A stretch of DNA of 64,000 bases from Streptomyces luomodiensis (GTDB lineage Bacteria > Actinomycetota > Actinomycetes > Streptomycetales > Streptomycetaceae): the NCBI RefSeq assembly GCF_031679605.1, contig NZ_CP117522.1, forward strand, positions 1,860,001 through 1,924,000, in the 5' to 3' direction. How positions within the stretch are numbered: position 1 is the first letter of the stretch; each line of letters opens with the position of its first letter. Positions 16,181 to 24,567 of this stretch are shown in pieces. A program made the position numbers and the translations under genes. The notes under the pieces are model-generated. The model did no database searches. It was given only the letters and a program-made list of their open reading frames with translations, and was not told the origin of the DNA.

Positions 16181-17403
16181 TGGCGCACCGCGACATCGTC
16201 GTCACCGGAGTCGGCGCGGTCACCGCCCTCGGTTCCGGCGCGGGCCCGCTCCACGAACGGGCCGTGGCGGGCGAGAGCGCGCTGGCCGGCGGGGAGGGCC
16301 GGTGCACCGGCTTCGACCCGTCCGCCGTCCTCAGCCGCCGGGAGGCCCGCAGGACGGACCGGTTCTCCCAGTTCGCGCTCGTCGCCGCGGCCGAGGCACT
16401 CGGCCAGGCGGGCTGGGACGGCCGGCCTCCGTACGCCCCGGAGCGGGTGGCCTGCGTCGTGGGTTCCGGAGTGGGCGGTCTGGAGACCTTCGAGGGGCAG
16501 CGGACCGTGCTGGACAAGGAGGGGCCGGAGGCCGTCTCCCCGCTCATGGTCCCGATGATGATGGCCAACGCGGCCGCCGCCCAGATCGCCCTGCGCCACG
16601 GCCTGGGCGGGGAGAGCCACTGTGTGATCTCGGCGTGTTCGGCCGGGGCCCAGGCCATCGGCGCCGGGCTGCGGCTGATCCGCTCCGGCGCGGCGGACGC
16701 CGTGGTGGTGGGCGGTGCGGAGGCCGCGACCTCGCCGATCGTACGGGCCGCCTTTCTGAACGCGGGCGCCCTCTCGCCCAGCGGCGCCTCGGTCCCGTTC
16801 GACCGGAGCCGGGACGGATTCCTGCTGGGAGAGGGCGCGGGCATCCTGGTGCTCGAAGGCGCGGACGGCGCGCGAGCGCGGGGCGCCACGGTGCTGGCCG
16901 AGCTCGCCGGTTACGGGGCCAGCAGCGACGCCCATCACCTCACCGCGCCCGACCCGGACGGGGTCGGCGCCGCCCGCGCCGTGTCCCTCGCGCTCGCCGA
17001 CGCCGGGATCGCCCCGGGGGATCTCGACTACATCAACGCCCATGGCACGGGCACCGTCCTGAACGACCAGGCGGAGATCGTGGCCCTGCGGCGCAGCCTC
17101 GGACCGGTGCTGGAGGACATCCCGCTGTCCTCCACCAAGTCCTCGATCGGGCACCTCCTCGGCGCCGCGGGGGCGGTCGAGGCGGTGGCCACCGTACTCG
17201 CGCTACGGCACCGGCAGGCGCCGCCGACCGTGGGGCTGGCCACACCCGACCCAGCGCTCGGCCCGCTGACCCATCTGACCACGGCCCGCCCGCTGGCGCG
17301 CGGCGGGCCGGGCGGGCCGGTCGCGCTGTCCACCTCGTTCGGGTTCGGTGGCCACAACGCGGCGCTGGTCCTGCGCGGCGCACCGGAAGGAGCCGCCGCG
17401 TGA
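16180..17403 (+). CDS. Beta-ketoacyl-ACP synthase II (FabF-like)
   Basis: A 407-residue decarboxylating ketosynthase. The Cys-His-His triad is visible: C153 in ISACSAGAQ, His in NAHGTGT and His in KSSIGHLLGAAGA. No chain-length-factor partner (a KS-like gene lacking Cys) is nearby, so it should work as a FabF-type homodimer rather than a type-II aromatic KS-CLF pair. Coupled to the ACP (TGATG) and to the next gene (GTGA). Confidence 0.9.
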   Translation: MAHRDIVVTGVGAVTALGSGAGPLHERAVAGESALAGGEGRCTGFDPSAVLSRREARRTDRFSQFALVAAAEALGQAGWDGRPPYAPERVACVVGSGVGGLETFEGQRTVLDKEGPEAVSPLMVPMMMANAAAAQIALRHGLGGESHCVISACSAGAQAIGAGLRLIRSGAADAVVVGGAEAATSPIVRAAFLNAGALSPSGASVPFDRSRDGFLLGEGAGILVLEGADGARARGATVLAELAGYGASSDAHHLTAPDPDGVGAARAVSLALADAGIAPGDLDYINAHGTGTVLNDQAEIVALRRSLGPVLEDIPLSSTKSSIGHLLGAAGAVEAVATVLALRHRQAPPTVGLATPDPALGPLTHLTTARPLARGGPGGPVALSTSFGFGGHNAALVLRGAPEGAAA

Positions 17404-18596
17404 TCACCCTTTCCGGGCGGCGCTACCTCGTGACGGGGGTGCTCACCAGTGACTCCCTGGCCTGGCATATCGCACGGGCGCTGCAACTCGCCGACGCGCA
17501 GGTGCTGTTGACCGGTTACGGCCGCACCCGCCGGATCACCGAACTGGCCGCCGCGGAGCTGCCGAGGCCGGCCGAGGTACTGGCCCTGGACGCGACCCGG
17601 CCGGACGACTTCACCGCGCTCGGCGCGTCGGTGGCCGACCGGTGGCCCGCCCTGGACGGCGCCGTGCACGCCATCGCGGGCGCCCCGGCCGACGCGATCG
17701 GCGGGTCGTTCCTCACCACCGCGCCGGACAGCGCCGAACGCGCCCTGCGGACCAGCGCACTGTCCCTGCACGCGCTGACCACGGCGCTCGCCCCGCTGCT
17801 CGAGCGGGGCGCGGACGGCGGCAGCGTCGTGGGGCTCGACTTCGACGGCACGCTGGCCTGGCCCGGCTACGACTGGATGGGTGTGGCCAAGGCCGCTCTG
17901 GAGTCGGTCTGCCGGTATCTCGCCCTCTATCTCGGGCCGCGACACATCAGGGTCAACCTGGTGGCGACCGGACCGGTCGAGACCGTGTCGGGCCGTGGCG
18001 TCGCCACCTTCGGCGCGCTCGACGAGCGGTGGCGCGGCGAGGCGCCGCTGGGCTGGGACAGCTCGACGGCGGCGGCCGAGGTGGTGGCGGGCCCGGTGCT
18101 GTTCCTGCTGTCCCCGCTGGCGCGCGGCATCACCGGCGAGGTGATCCACGCGGACGGCGGGATGCGCCACACCGGTATGGGCCTGCCCGCGGCTCCCATG
18201 GGCGCGGACCGCACCACCAACGTCGCGAACCGCACCGCCGACGTCGGGCACCCCACCGCCGATGTCGCACACCCCACCACCGACGTCGCGCACCCCACCG
18301 CCGACGTCGCGCACCACACCACCGACGTCGCACACCCCACCGCCGATGTCGCACACCCCACCACCGACGTCGCACACCACACCACCGACGTCGCACACCC
18401 CACCGCCGATGTCGCACACCCCACCACCGACGTCGCACACCACACCACCGACGTCGCACACCCCACCGCCGATGTCGCACACCCCACCACCGACGTCGCA
18501 CACCCCACCACCGACGTCGCACACCACACCACCGACGTCGCACACCACACCACCGACGTCGCACACCCCACCGCCGATGTCCTGGGGAGGAGTTGA
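17400..18596 (+). CDS. Enoyl-ACP reductase (FabI-like) with heptapeptide-repeat tail
   Basis: A 398-residue protein whose first 260 residues form a FabI-type enoyl reductase: Rossmann VTGVLTSDSLAWHIA, catalytic Y157 and K164 in Tyr-x6-Lys spacing (YDWMGVAK), and IHADGG near the end. FabI proteins normally stop at about 255-270 residues. From residue 271 to 396 it continues as about 18 heptads of consensus P/H-T-T/A-D-V-A-H, encoded by near-identical 21-bp units. The GTG start overlaps the ketosynthase stop. The tail may be a flexible or His-rich (metal-binding?) linker; its role is unknown. It would perform full reduction of enoyl-ACP. Confidence 0.85.
   Translation: MITLSGRRYLVTGVLTSDSLAWHIARALQLADAQVLLTGYGRTRRITELAAAELPRPAEVLALDATRPDDFTALGASVADRWPALDGAVHAIAGAPADAIGGSFLTTAPDSAERALRTSALSLHALTTALAPLLERGADGGSVVGLDFDGTLAWPGYDWMGVAKAALESVCRYLALYLGPRHIRVNLVATGPVETVSGRGVATFGALDERWRGEAPLGWDSSTAAAEVVAGPVLFLLSPLARGITGEVIHADGGMRHTGMGLPAAPMGADRTTNVANRTADVGHPTADVAHPTTDVAHPTADVAHHTTDVAHPTADVAHPTTDVAHHTTDVAHPTADVAHPTTDVAHHTTDVAHPTADVAHPTTDVAHPTTDVAHHTTDVAHHTTDVAHPTADVLGRS
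18210..18587. repeat. Minisatellite: eighteen 21-bp units in the ER gene
   Basis: About 18 consecutive 21-bp units (CACCCCACCACCGACGTCGC-type) encode the heptads. Units alternate in a higher-order 63-bp pattern (PTADVAH, PTTDVAH, HTTDVAH) at least three times, the mark of unequal crossing-over. The unit is a multiple of three, so copy-number change keeps frame. Confidence 0.9.
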
Positions 18597-18597
18597 G

Positions 18598-19728
18598 ATG
18601 ACCGCGCCCGCGGCCTCCGGGGCCGCCCCCGCGCTGCCTGGCACCCGGCCGACGCCGCCCGGCGACCGGCCGACGCCGTCCGGCGACCGCGCCACACAGC
18701 CCGAGGGCCGTTCCACACCGCCCAGCGACCGCGCCACACCGCCCGAGGGCCGTTCCACACCGCCCAGCGACCGCGCCACACCGCCCGAGGGCCGTTCCGT
18801 GCTGCCCGGCGACCGGACCGTGCCCCGCCGGCTCGTGCACAAGCGCGCCGTCGAGCAGGTGCTGACCACCGGCGTGGCGGAATGCGGCGGCAGGCTGCTG
18901 GGCTCGGCCCAACTCCCCCGGCTGCACCGGTACTTCAACGACACCCGCGCCCCCTACTACGACCTGCTGCTGGTGGGCGAGGCGGCCCGGCAGACCGTCG
19001 AGGCCATGGCGCACGAGCTGCTCGGCGTCCCGCTGGACTCCCCCTTCGTGCTGAGCGACCTGGCGATCGAGCTGACCGGGCCGGAGGCGCTGCGGGTCGG
19101 TCCCGCCCCCGTCGACCTGGGGGTGGAACTGCACATCGACAGCGCGCGCCGCCGGCGTGACGGATCGGTGCGCGCCCTGCGGGGCACCGCGGTGTGCCGG
19201 GTGGCCGAGCGGGAGGCCGCCCGGTTCTCCGGGACCCTCCGCTTCCTGGAGGCGGGCGCGTACGCGGAACTGCGGGCCGGGCCCGCGGCCCCCGCGCCGC
19301 CCGCCACGGGCGTTCCGCCCCGGTCGGCCCCCGCGGCGGTGGGCAGGACCGATCCCCGGAACGTCGTCCTGGGACGGATCCGCCACAAGGGCGAGGAGAC
19401 CGTGGCGCGGCTGGTGTGCGATCCGGGCGACCCCGTCTTCTTCGACCACCCGCTGGACCACCTGCCGGGCATGCTCCTGATGGAGGCGGGCCGCCAGATC
19501 GCGCTGGCCGCGCGGGCCCGGACCGCCGCGGTGCCGGCCACCGAGCTCATCGCCACGTCCTGCCGGGCCGGCTTCCGGGAGTTCGCCGAGCACACGGACC
19601 CGGTCTGGTGCAGGGCCCGGCCCACCGCGGCCGGGACGATCGAGGCCGTCGTGGAGCAGCGCGGCCGGCCGGCCGCGCTGCTCGAGGTCGCGGTGGCGCG
19701 GGTGACGGACCGGGGGATCGTGCCATGA
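18598..19728 (+). CDS. AfsA-type hotdog protein with repeat N-terminus
   Basis: A 376-residue protein with two AfsA/hotdog repeats. The first (about 75-200) has VHKRAVEQVL, LHRYFND and YYDLLLVGEAARQ; the second (about 245-360) has VFFDHPLDHLPGMLLMEAGRQ, the AfsA signature. AfsA condenses beta-ketoacyl-ACP with dihydroxyacetone phosphate to start gamma-butyrolactone signals. The usual partners (butenolide phosphate reductase, receptor regulator) are absent, and no separate FabZ dehydratase is present, so a dehydratase role is an alternative. Residues 17-72 are eight heptads (R-A-T-P-P-E-G / R-S-T-P-P-S-D). A GGGGAGGAG site inside the preceding gene serves this ATG. Confidence 0.8.
   Translation: MTAPAASGAAPALPGTRPTPPGDRPTPSGDRATQPEGRSTPPSDRATPPEGRSTPPSDRATPPEGRSVLPGDRTVPRRLVHKRAVEQVLTTGVAECGGRLLGSAQLPRLHRYFNDTRAPYYDLLLVGEAARQTVEAMAHELLGVPLDSPFVLSDLAIELTGPEALRVGPAPVDLGVELHIDSARRRRDGSVRALRGTAVCRVAEREAARFSGTLRFLEAGAYAELRAGPAAPAPPATGVPPRSAPAAVGRTDPRNVVLGRIRHKGEETVARLVCDPGDPVFFDHPLDHLPGMLLMEAGRQIALAARARTAAVPATELIATSCRAGFREFAEHTDPVWCRARPTAAGTIEAVVEQRGRPAALLEVAVARVTDRGIVP
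18646..18813. repeat. Eight 21-bp units in the AfsA-like gene
   Basis: A second 21-bp periodic array, of different sequence, begins about 60 bp after the first ends. It encodes alternating RATPPEG and RSTPPSD heptads; the 42-bp pair is nearly exact over its central copies. Confidence 0.85.
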
Positions 19729-20666
19729 CCGTCACGATCAGCGGCGTCGGCGCGGCCCTCCCCGGCACCGTGATCGGCAACGACCACTTCGCCCACCTCG
19801 ACACCTCCCACGAGTGGATCGTCAAACGCACCGGTATCCACACCCGGCACTGGCTGTCCCCGGACGAGTCGCTGGCGGACCTCGCCGAACGCGCCTCCCG
19901 GCAGGCCCTCGCCGACAGCGGACGCAGCGCCCACGAGGTGGACCACGTCCTGGTCTCCACCGTCACCCCCGACCGGATCACCCCCGGTGTCGCCCCCGAA
20001 CTCGCCGCCCGCCTCGGCGCGCCGGGCCCGCCCGCGGTGGACCTCAACGCGGCGTGCGCCGGATTCCTCTACGCGCTCGACCACGCCTGCGCGCTCATCG
20101 AGAGCGGCCGGGCCCGCTGTGTGCTGGTCTGCGCGGCGGAGGCGCTGTCCCGGATCACCGATGTCACGGACCGCTCCACGGCGGTGCTGTTCGGCGACGC
20201 GGCGGGGGCGGTCGTCGTCACCCGGGACGGCCTGGAGGACGGGGAGCGGCCGCATTTCCTGCTCGGCTCCGACGGCGGCCACACGGAACTGCTGTACGCC
20301 GACCGCGAGGAGCGCGTGCTGCGTATGAGCGGCCGTGAGGTGTACGAGTTCGCGGTGGCCACCATGGCGGAGCAGACCCGCAAGGTGCTCGGCGCCCGCG
20401 GGCTCCGGCCGGCCGACATCGCCCTGTTCATCGGGCACCAGGCCAACGCGCGCATCCTGCGGGCGGTCGCCGCGGAGCTCGGCGTACCCGATGACCGTAC
20501 CGAGATCAGCGTGGACACGGTCGGCAACACCTCGTCGGCCTCCATTCCCTTCGCCCTGCGGCAGGCCCGTGACGCCGGGCGGCTGCGGCCCAGGGACCGG
20601 ATCGTGATGGCGGCTTTCGGCGCCGGCTTCGTCTGGGGCGCCGGTGTCGTCCGCTGGAAGGCATGA
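19725..20666 (+). CDS. Beta-ketoacyl-ACP synthase III (FabH-like)
   Basis: A 313-residue thiolase-fold initiator synthase. C111 in NAACAGFLYAL, His in FIGHQANARI and Asn in VGNTSSAS form the KASIII triad; RTGIHTRHW near residue 35 is also typical. It should choose the starter acyl-CoA and perform the first condensation, although such enzymes may instead transfer acyl groups in late steps. The ATG overlaps the preceding stop (ATGA). Confidence 0.9.
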   Translation: MTVTISGVGAALPGTVIGNDHFAHLDTSHEWIVKRTGIHTRHWLSPDESLADLAERASRQALADSGRSAHEVDHVLVSTVTPDRITPGVAPELAARLGAPGPPAVDLNAACAGFLYALDHACALIESGRARCVLVCAAEALSRITDVTDRSTAVLFGDAAGAVVVTRDGLEDGERPHFLLGSDGGHTELLYADREERVLRMSGREVYEFAVATMAEQTRKVLGARGLRPADIALFIGHQANARILRAVAAELGVPDDRTEISVDTVGNTSSASIPFALRQARDAGRLRPRDRIVMAAFGAGFVWGAGVVRWKA

Positions 20667-20698
20667 CCGAGCAAACAAGCGCACCACGAGGAGAAACC

Positions 20699-22201
20699 AT
20701 GACACAGACGGGACAGCCGCAGCCGTACTACCTGGGGGACAATCCCTCGCGGCCGGTGCCGTTCGACGGCGTGATGACCGTCTCGCACTACATCATGCCC
20801 AACTTCGCGACGATGGACTGGCACCAGGTGCCCCGCGAGAAGGTGATCGAGAACATCCACAGCCTTCAGGACCCGGGCGGCAACCTGAACGACCGGATCA
20901 TGATGTACATCCATGTTCCGTACTGCAAGTCGTTCTGCCACTACTGCAACTTCAACCGGTTCCACTACCCCAAGCAGGACTCCGAGCGCCTGGAGAGGTA
21001 CACCGACTACCTCATCAAGGAAATCGACTGGTACATGCGCCAGCCGTATGTGCGGGAACGTGAGTTCACCGCCGTCTACGTCGGCGGTGGCAGCCCCTCG
21101 ACGCTCCCGACATCGGCCGTGGAGCGGCTGAGCGAACACCTCAGCAAGGTCGTGCCGAACTTCGACTCGATCGAGAAGAGCTTCACCGGCGAGCCCCGCA
21201 CCCTGCGCCGCCCGGGACTGCTCGACGTGCTCAAGGACCACGGCTGGAACCGGATCACCTTCGGCATCGAAACCCTCAACGAGAAGATCCACCGGAAGAT
21301 CGGCCGGCTGGACACCCGGGAGGACGTGGACGCGGTCTTCGACCGCATGCGCAGCCTCGGCTACACCGCGGACACCTGCGTCGACATGATGTACGACCTG
21401 CCGGGCCAGACGCTGGAGGGTTTCCAGGACGAGCTGTCCGAACTGCTCACCTGCTACGACCCGAGCGAGATCGACCTCTTCACCACGATCTACCTGCCCT
21501 ACCGTCCGCTGCACAAGCTGATCATGGACGGCCGGGTCGAACAGCCCGGCAGTCCCTGGCAGTTGCTCGCCATGCGCGAACACCTCTACGACACGCTCAG
21601 CGCGGCCGGCTACCACAACACCATCGCCGAGACCTGGTCCAAGCGCCCGGAACCCTCCCAGTACCAGACCGCGCACTGCGCCCGGCAGGACATCATCGGC
21701 GTGGGCTGCGCGGCGCGCGGCAACGTCCGCGACATGGTGTCGATCAACCCGGAGAAGGTGGACGACTGGCAGCGCAACGTCGACGAACAGGGAGCCTCCA
21801 CCGAGACGCTCCAGTCGATCGGGTACGAGGGCGTCCTGGACCGCATCATGGTGATGTTCCCCCGCTACAAGTCGCTCGAGAAGGAACTGCTGGCCGACTA
21901 CGCCGCGAGGATCGACGAGGACGCCTTCGAGCGGGTGCGTGCCGTACTCGACGGACACCTGGCCGCGGGGGTCATCGACGACGAGGGCGACCGGTTCACC
22001 GTCACCAAGCTCGGTGTGATCTGGCACGGCAACCTCCAGACCGACTACCTGCGCCACACCCTCAACACCAAGGGTGAGGTCCTGATGAACCACCTCACCG
22101 AGGCGCGGCAGGACTTCGACAACGAGAACCGCTTCGACGTCACGCCCGAGACCGTCTTCATCAAGGAACACGACGCGGAGTACCCGAGGCTGATGAAGTA
22201 G
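20699..22201 (+). CDS. Radical SAM enzyme, HemN-like
   Basis: A 500-residue protein with the CxxxCxxC iron-sulfur motif (C76, C80, C83 in YCKSFCHYCN) preceded by YIHVPYC, then VYVGGGSPSTL and FGIETLNEKIH, all typical of HemN/HemW-like radical SAM proteins. Members of this class also act as class C methyltransferases or cyclopropanases in natural-product pathways (Jaw5, C10P). A haem role is unlikely amid acyl-chain genes. The ATG at 20699 with GAGGAG is preferred; an in-frame ATG at 20663 overlaps the fabH-like stop. Confidence 0.85.
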   Translation: MTQTGQPQPYYLGDNPSRPVPFDGVMTVSHYIMPNFATMDWHQVPREKVIENIHSLQDPGGNLNDRIMMYIHVPYCKSFCHYCNFNRFHYPKQDSERLERYTDYLIKEIDWYMRQPYVREREFTAVYVGGGSPSTLPTSAVERLSEHLSKVVPNFDSIEKSFTGEPRTLRRPGLLDVLKDHGWNRITFGIETLNEKIHRKIGRLDTREDVDAVFDRMRSLGYTADTCVDMMYDLPGQTLEGFQDELSELLTCYDPSEIDLFTTIYLPYRPLHKLIMDGRVEQPGSPWQLLAMREHLYDTLSAAGYHNTIAETWSKRPEPSQYQTAHCARQDIIGVGCAARGNVRDMVSINPEKVDDWQRNVDEQGASTETLQSIGYEGVLDRIMVMFPRYKSLEKELLADYAARIDEDAFERVRAVLDGHLAAGVIDDEGDRFTVTKLGVIWHGNLQTDYLRHTLNTKGEVLMNHLTEARQDFDNENRFDVTPETVFIKEHDAEYPRLMK

Positions 22202-22256
22202 CCCCGGCCGCCCCGCCGCCCCGCCACTCCCCCGTGCGCCCGAGAGGTGTGAACCG

Positions 22257-23228
22257 ATGAACGGCACGACCCCCGACCCCGGTGCCGGGCGGCGGCCCGC
22301 CCCGCCGCCGCTGCCGGTCCTGTCCCGGGTGGCGCCCGCGCCCGGCGTGACCCTGGTGGCCCGCGTGCTGCGCCACGCCGACCCCGGCACGCCGGTCGCG
22401 GTGGTGCTGCCCGCGATGGGCGCCTCCGCACGCTTCTACCTGCCCGTGGTCCGCGCTCTGCACGAAGAGGGGCTGACCGTGGTGACGGTCGACCACCGGG
22501 GGCACGGCGAGTCCACCCCCGCCGTGTCCCGTGGCATCCGGTTCGGCTACCGGGAGATGGCCGAGGAGGACCTGCCCGCGGTGGTCGCGGCGGTGCGCGC
22601 GGAGTTTCCCGGCGCCCCGCTGGTGCTGGTCGGGCACAGCCTGGGGGGCCAGTTGGCGCTGCTGTACGCGGCGGCCCATCCGAAGGACGTGGACGCGCTG
22701 GTCCTGGTCGCCGCCGGGTCGGTGTGGTACCGGGGGTTCGGTGCGGTCCGGGGGCTGCGCAACCTCCTGGCCAGCCAGTCGTTCGCCGCGCTGGCCACGC
22801 TGATCGGGTACTGGCCCGGCAAGCGGTTCGGCTTCGGCGGCACCGAGGCCGCCGGTGTCATGCGCGACTGGGCCCGACAGGGCCGTACCGGCGGCTACCG
22901 GCTCAAGGGGAGTGCGGTCGACTACGAGCGGGCCCTTGGCGAACTCGCCCTGCCGCTGCTGGAGATCGGTGTCGACAACGACGTACTGGCCCCGGCCGGC
23001 TCCCGCGAACACCTGCTGTCCAAGGTGGGCCGGTGCGGCGTCGACCGCTGGCACTACACCACCGAGGCGGCGGGCGGAAAGCACATCGACCACTTCCGCT
23101 GGGTCCGCTACCACCGGGCCCTGTGTGCCCATCTCGCCCAGTGGGTGCTGAAAACGGCTGCCCAGGGGCGCGCGGGCCACGGTGGCCCGGCCGACCGTGA
23201 CAGGAGGGACGAACCCGATGGATGCTGA
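22257..23228 (+). CDS. Alpha/beta hydrolase
   Basis: A 323-residue alpha/beta-hydrolase. The nucleophile elbow is VGHSLGGQ near residue 125, with an acid in IGVDNDV and a C-terminal His in KHIDHFRW. DHRGHGES upstream is typical of lysophospholipase/esterase-like members. In this cluster it might release the acyl product from ACP or hydrolyse an ester. It overlaps the next gene by 11 bp. Confidence 0.8.
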   Translation: MNGTTPDPGAGRRPAPPPLPVLSRVAPAPGVTLVARVLRHADPGTPVAVVLPAMGASARFYLPVVRALHEEGLTVVTVDHRGHGESTPAVSRGIRFGYREMAEEDLPAVVAAVRAEFPGAPLVLVGHSLGGQLALLYAAAHPKDVDALVLVAAGSVWYRGFGAVRGLRNLLASQSFAALATLIGYWPGKRFGFGGTEAAGVMRDWARQGRTGGYRLKGSAVDYERALGELALPLLEIGVDNDVLAPAGSREHLLSKVGRCGVDRWHYTTEAAGGKHIDHFRWVRYHRALCAHLAQWVLKTAAQGRAGHGGPADRDRRDEPDGC

Positions 23229-24567
23229 GCGTTCCGGAGCCCGGGTGGCCGTGGTGGGGGGCGGCTGGTCGGGGATCGCCGCCGCCTGGAACCTGCATCG
23301 CGCCGGCGCCCGGCCGGTCCTCTTCGACGAACAGCCGGTGCTCGGCGGCCGCTCCGCCGCGGCACCGCTCGGCTCCCGCGAGGTGACGCTCGGCGGCAAG
23401 AACATCGGCCGCACACACCTGCTCTTCCGGGAGTTCGTCCGAGCACAGGGGATACCGGAGTCGGCCTTCGAGCACTTCGGCATCAACTCCTCCCGGGTGG
23501 AGGACGGCCGGGTGCGCACCGTGGACACCACCAGCAAGGCGGCGAGCCTGTACGGTCTGCTGCGCGGCGTCCCCCCGCGCGACCTGGTGCGGCTGCTGCG
23601 GCTGGCCCGCTACACCCGGCGTGCGCGGGCCAACCGCTTCCTTGCCGGGCCCGACTTCCAGCGGCTGGCGGACCGCACCGGCGACCCGTCGCTCGCGGCC
23701 TACTTCGGCAAGCGGTTGCGGGACCGGCTGATCCGCCCCGCCCTCATCCGGATGAACGGGGCCGAACCCGACGAGGCGTATCTGGGCAACTTCGGCACCA
23801 ACCTGGGGATGCTGCTGGACGGTTTCGACCAGCTGCCCGGCGGCTTCACCCCGCTGCTGACCGCCTTCTCGGCCGCGGTGGAGACCCGCGGCGGCACCCG
23901 TGTCACCGGTCTGCGGGTGGCCGAGGGCCGGGTCACGGGGCTGTTCACCACGACCGGCGAGGGCGCGGGGGCCGAGGAGCGCGAGGAGAGCGCCGACGCG
24001 GTCGTCGTCGCCCTGCCCGCGCCGGCGGCCGCCGCCCTCGTCGCCCCGCACCACGCCGGGCTGGCCGAGCGGCTGCGCGAGGTGCGGTACTTCCCGGTGT
24101 CGGTGGTCATCGCCGCCTACGACCGGCCGGTCTTCGACGAACGGGTCAGGGCGCTGACCTTCCCGCCGGAGAGTCCGCTGAGCAACGCCGGCGCCTACGG
24201 TGTCTCGGACCGGCATCTGGTGCGGTACACCTTCAGCGGCCGTGCGGCACGTGACCTGCCGGCCGACGAGGAGTACCTGATCGGCCTCGCCGAGAAGGAG
24301 CTGGGCGCCCACCTCGATCTCGGCTCGGTCCGGCGCACCGGCCTGGTGTGCGCCCGCTGGGAACACGGCCTGTGCGCGTACTCCCGGTTCCACTCCCGGA
24401 CCCTGGCGGAGATCGACGCGGCGGTGGCCGCACTCGACGGCCTGGCGCTGACCGGGGACTATGTCCGGGGCGCCGCCATCGAGGCGTGCTTCCGCGGTGC
24501 CTACGAGCGCACGGACGCGCTGCTCGCCGCGCTCACCTCCCGCTCGGGACGGGGTCAGCTGCCGTAG
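23218..24567 (+). CDS. FAD-dependent amine-oxidase/protoporphyrinogen-oxidase-like protein
   Basis: A 449-residue flavoprotein. The N-terminal dinucleotide fold is VAVVGGGWSGIAAAWNLHRAG (residues 9-29), followed by LGGRSAA; LALTGDYVRGAAIEAC near residue 415 is the C-terminal FAD motif of the amine oxidase/phytoene desaturase superfamily. Substrate unknown; in this cluster it could desaturate or oxidise the acyl-derived product. CAGGAGGGA precedes the ATG. Its 3' end overlaps the convergent chitinase gene by 13 bp. Confidence 0.82.
   Translation: MDAERSGARVAVVGGGWSGIAAAWNLHRAGARPVLFDEQPVLGGRSAAAPLGSREVTLGGKNIGRTHLLFREFVRAQGIPESAFEHFGINSSRVEDGRVRTVDTTSKAASLYGLLRGVPPRDLVRLLRLARYTRRARANRFLAGPDFQRLADRTGDPSLAAYFGKRLRDRLIRPALIRMNGAEPDEAYLGNFGTNLGMLLDGFDQLPGGFTPLLTAFSAAVETRGGTRVTGLRVAEGRVTGLFTTTGEGAGAEEREESADAVVVALPAPAAAALVAPHHAGLAERLREVRYFPVSVVIAAYDRPVFDERVRALTFPPESPLSNAGAYGVSDRHLVRYTFSGRAARDLPADEEYLIGLAEKELGAHLDLGSVRRTGLVCARWEHGLCAYSRFHSRTLAEIDAAVAALDGLALTGDYVRGAAIEACFRGAYERTDALLAALTSRSGRGQLP

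Noticed and set aside
18210..18587. CRISPR array
   Set aside because: The repeats are contiguous 21-bp units without unique spacers, lie in frame inside a gene, and no cas gene is near.
17028..18944. Long minus-strand reading frames opposite the ER and hotdog genes
   Set aside because: They mirror the 21-bp repeats and high-GC codon bias; they give GGVCDVG-type low-complexity translations, no recognisable domain and no ribosome-binding site.
18598..19728. Gamma-butyrolactone signal synthase locus
   Set aside because: The hotdog protein is AfsA-like, but no receptor-type TetR or butenolide reductase is adjacent; kept only as an alternative role.
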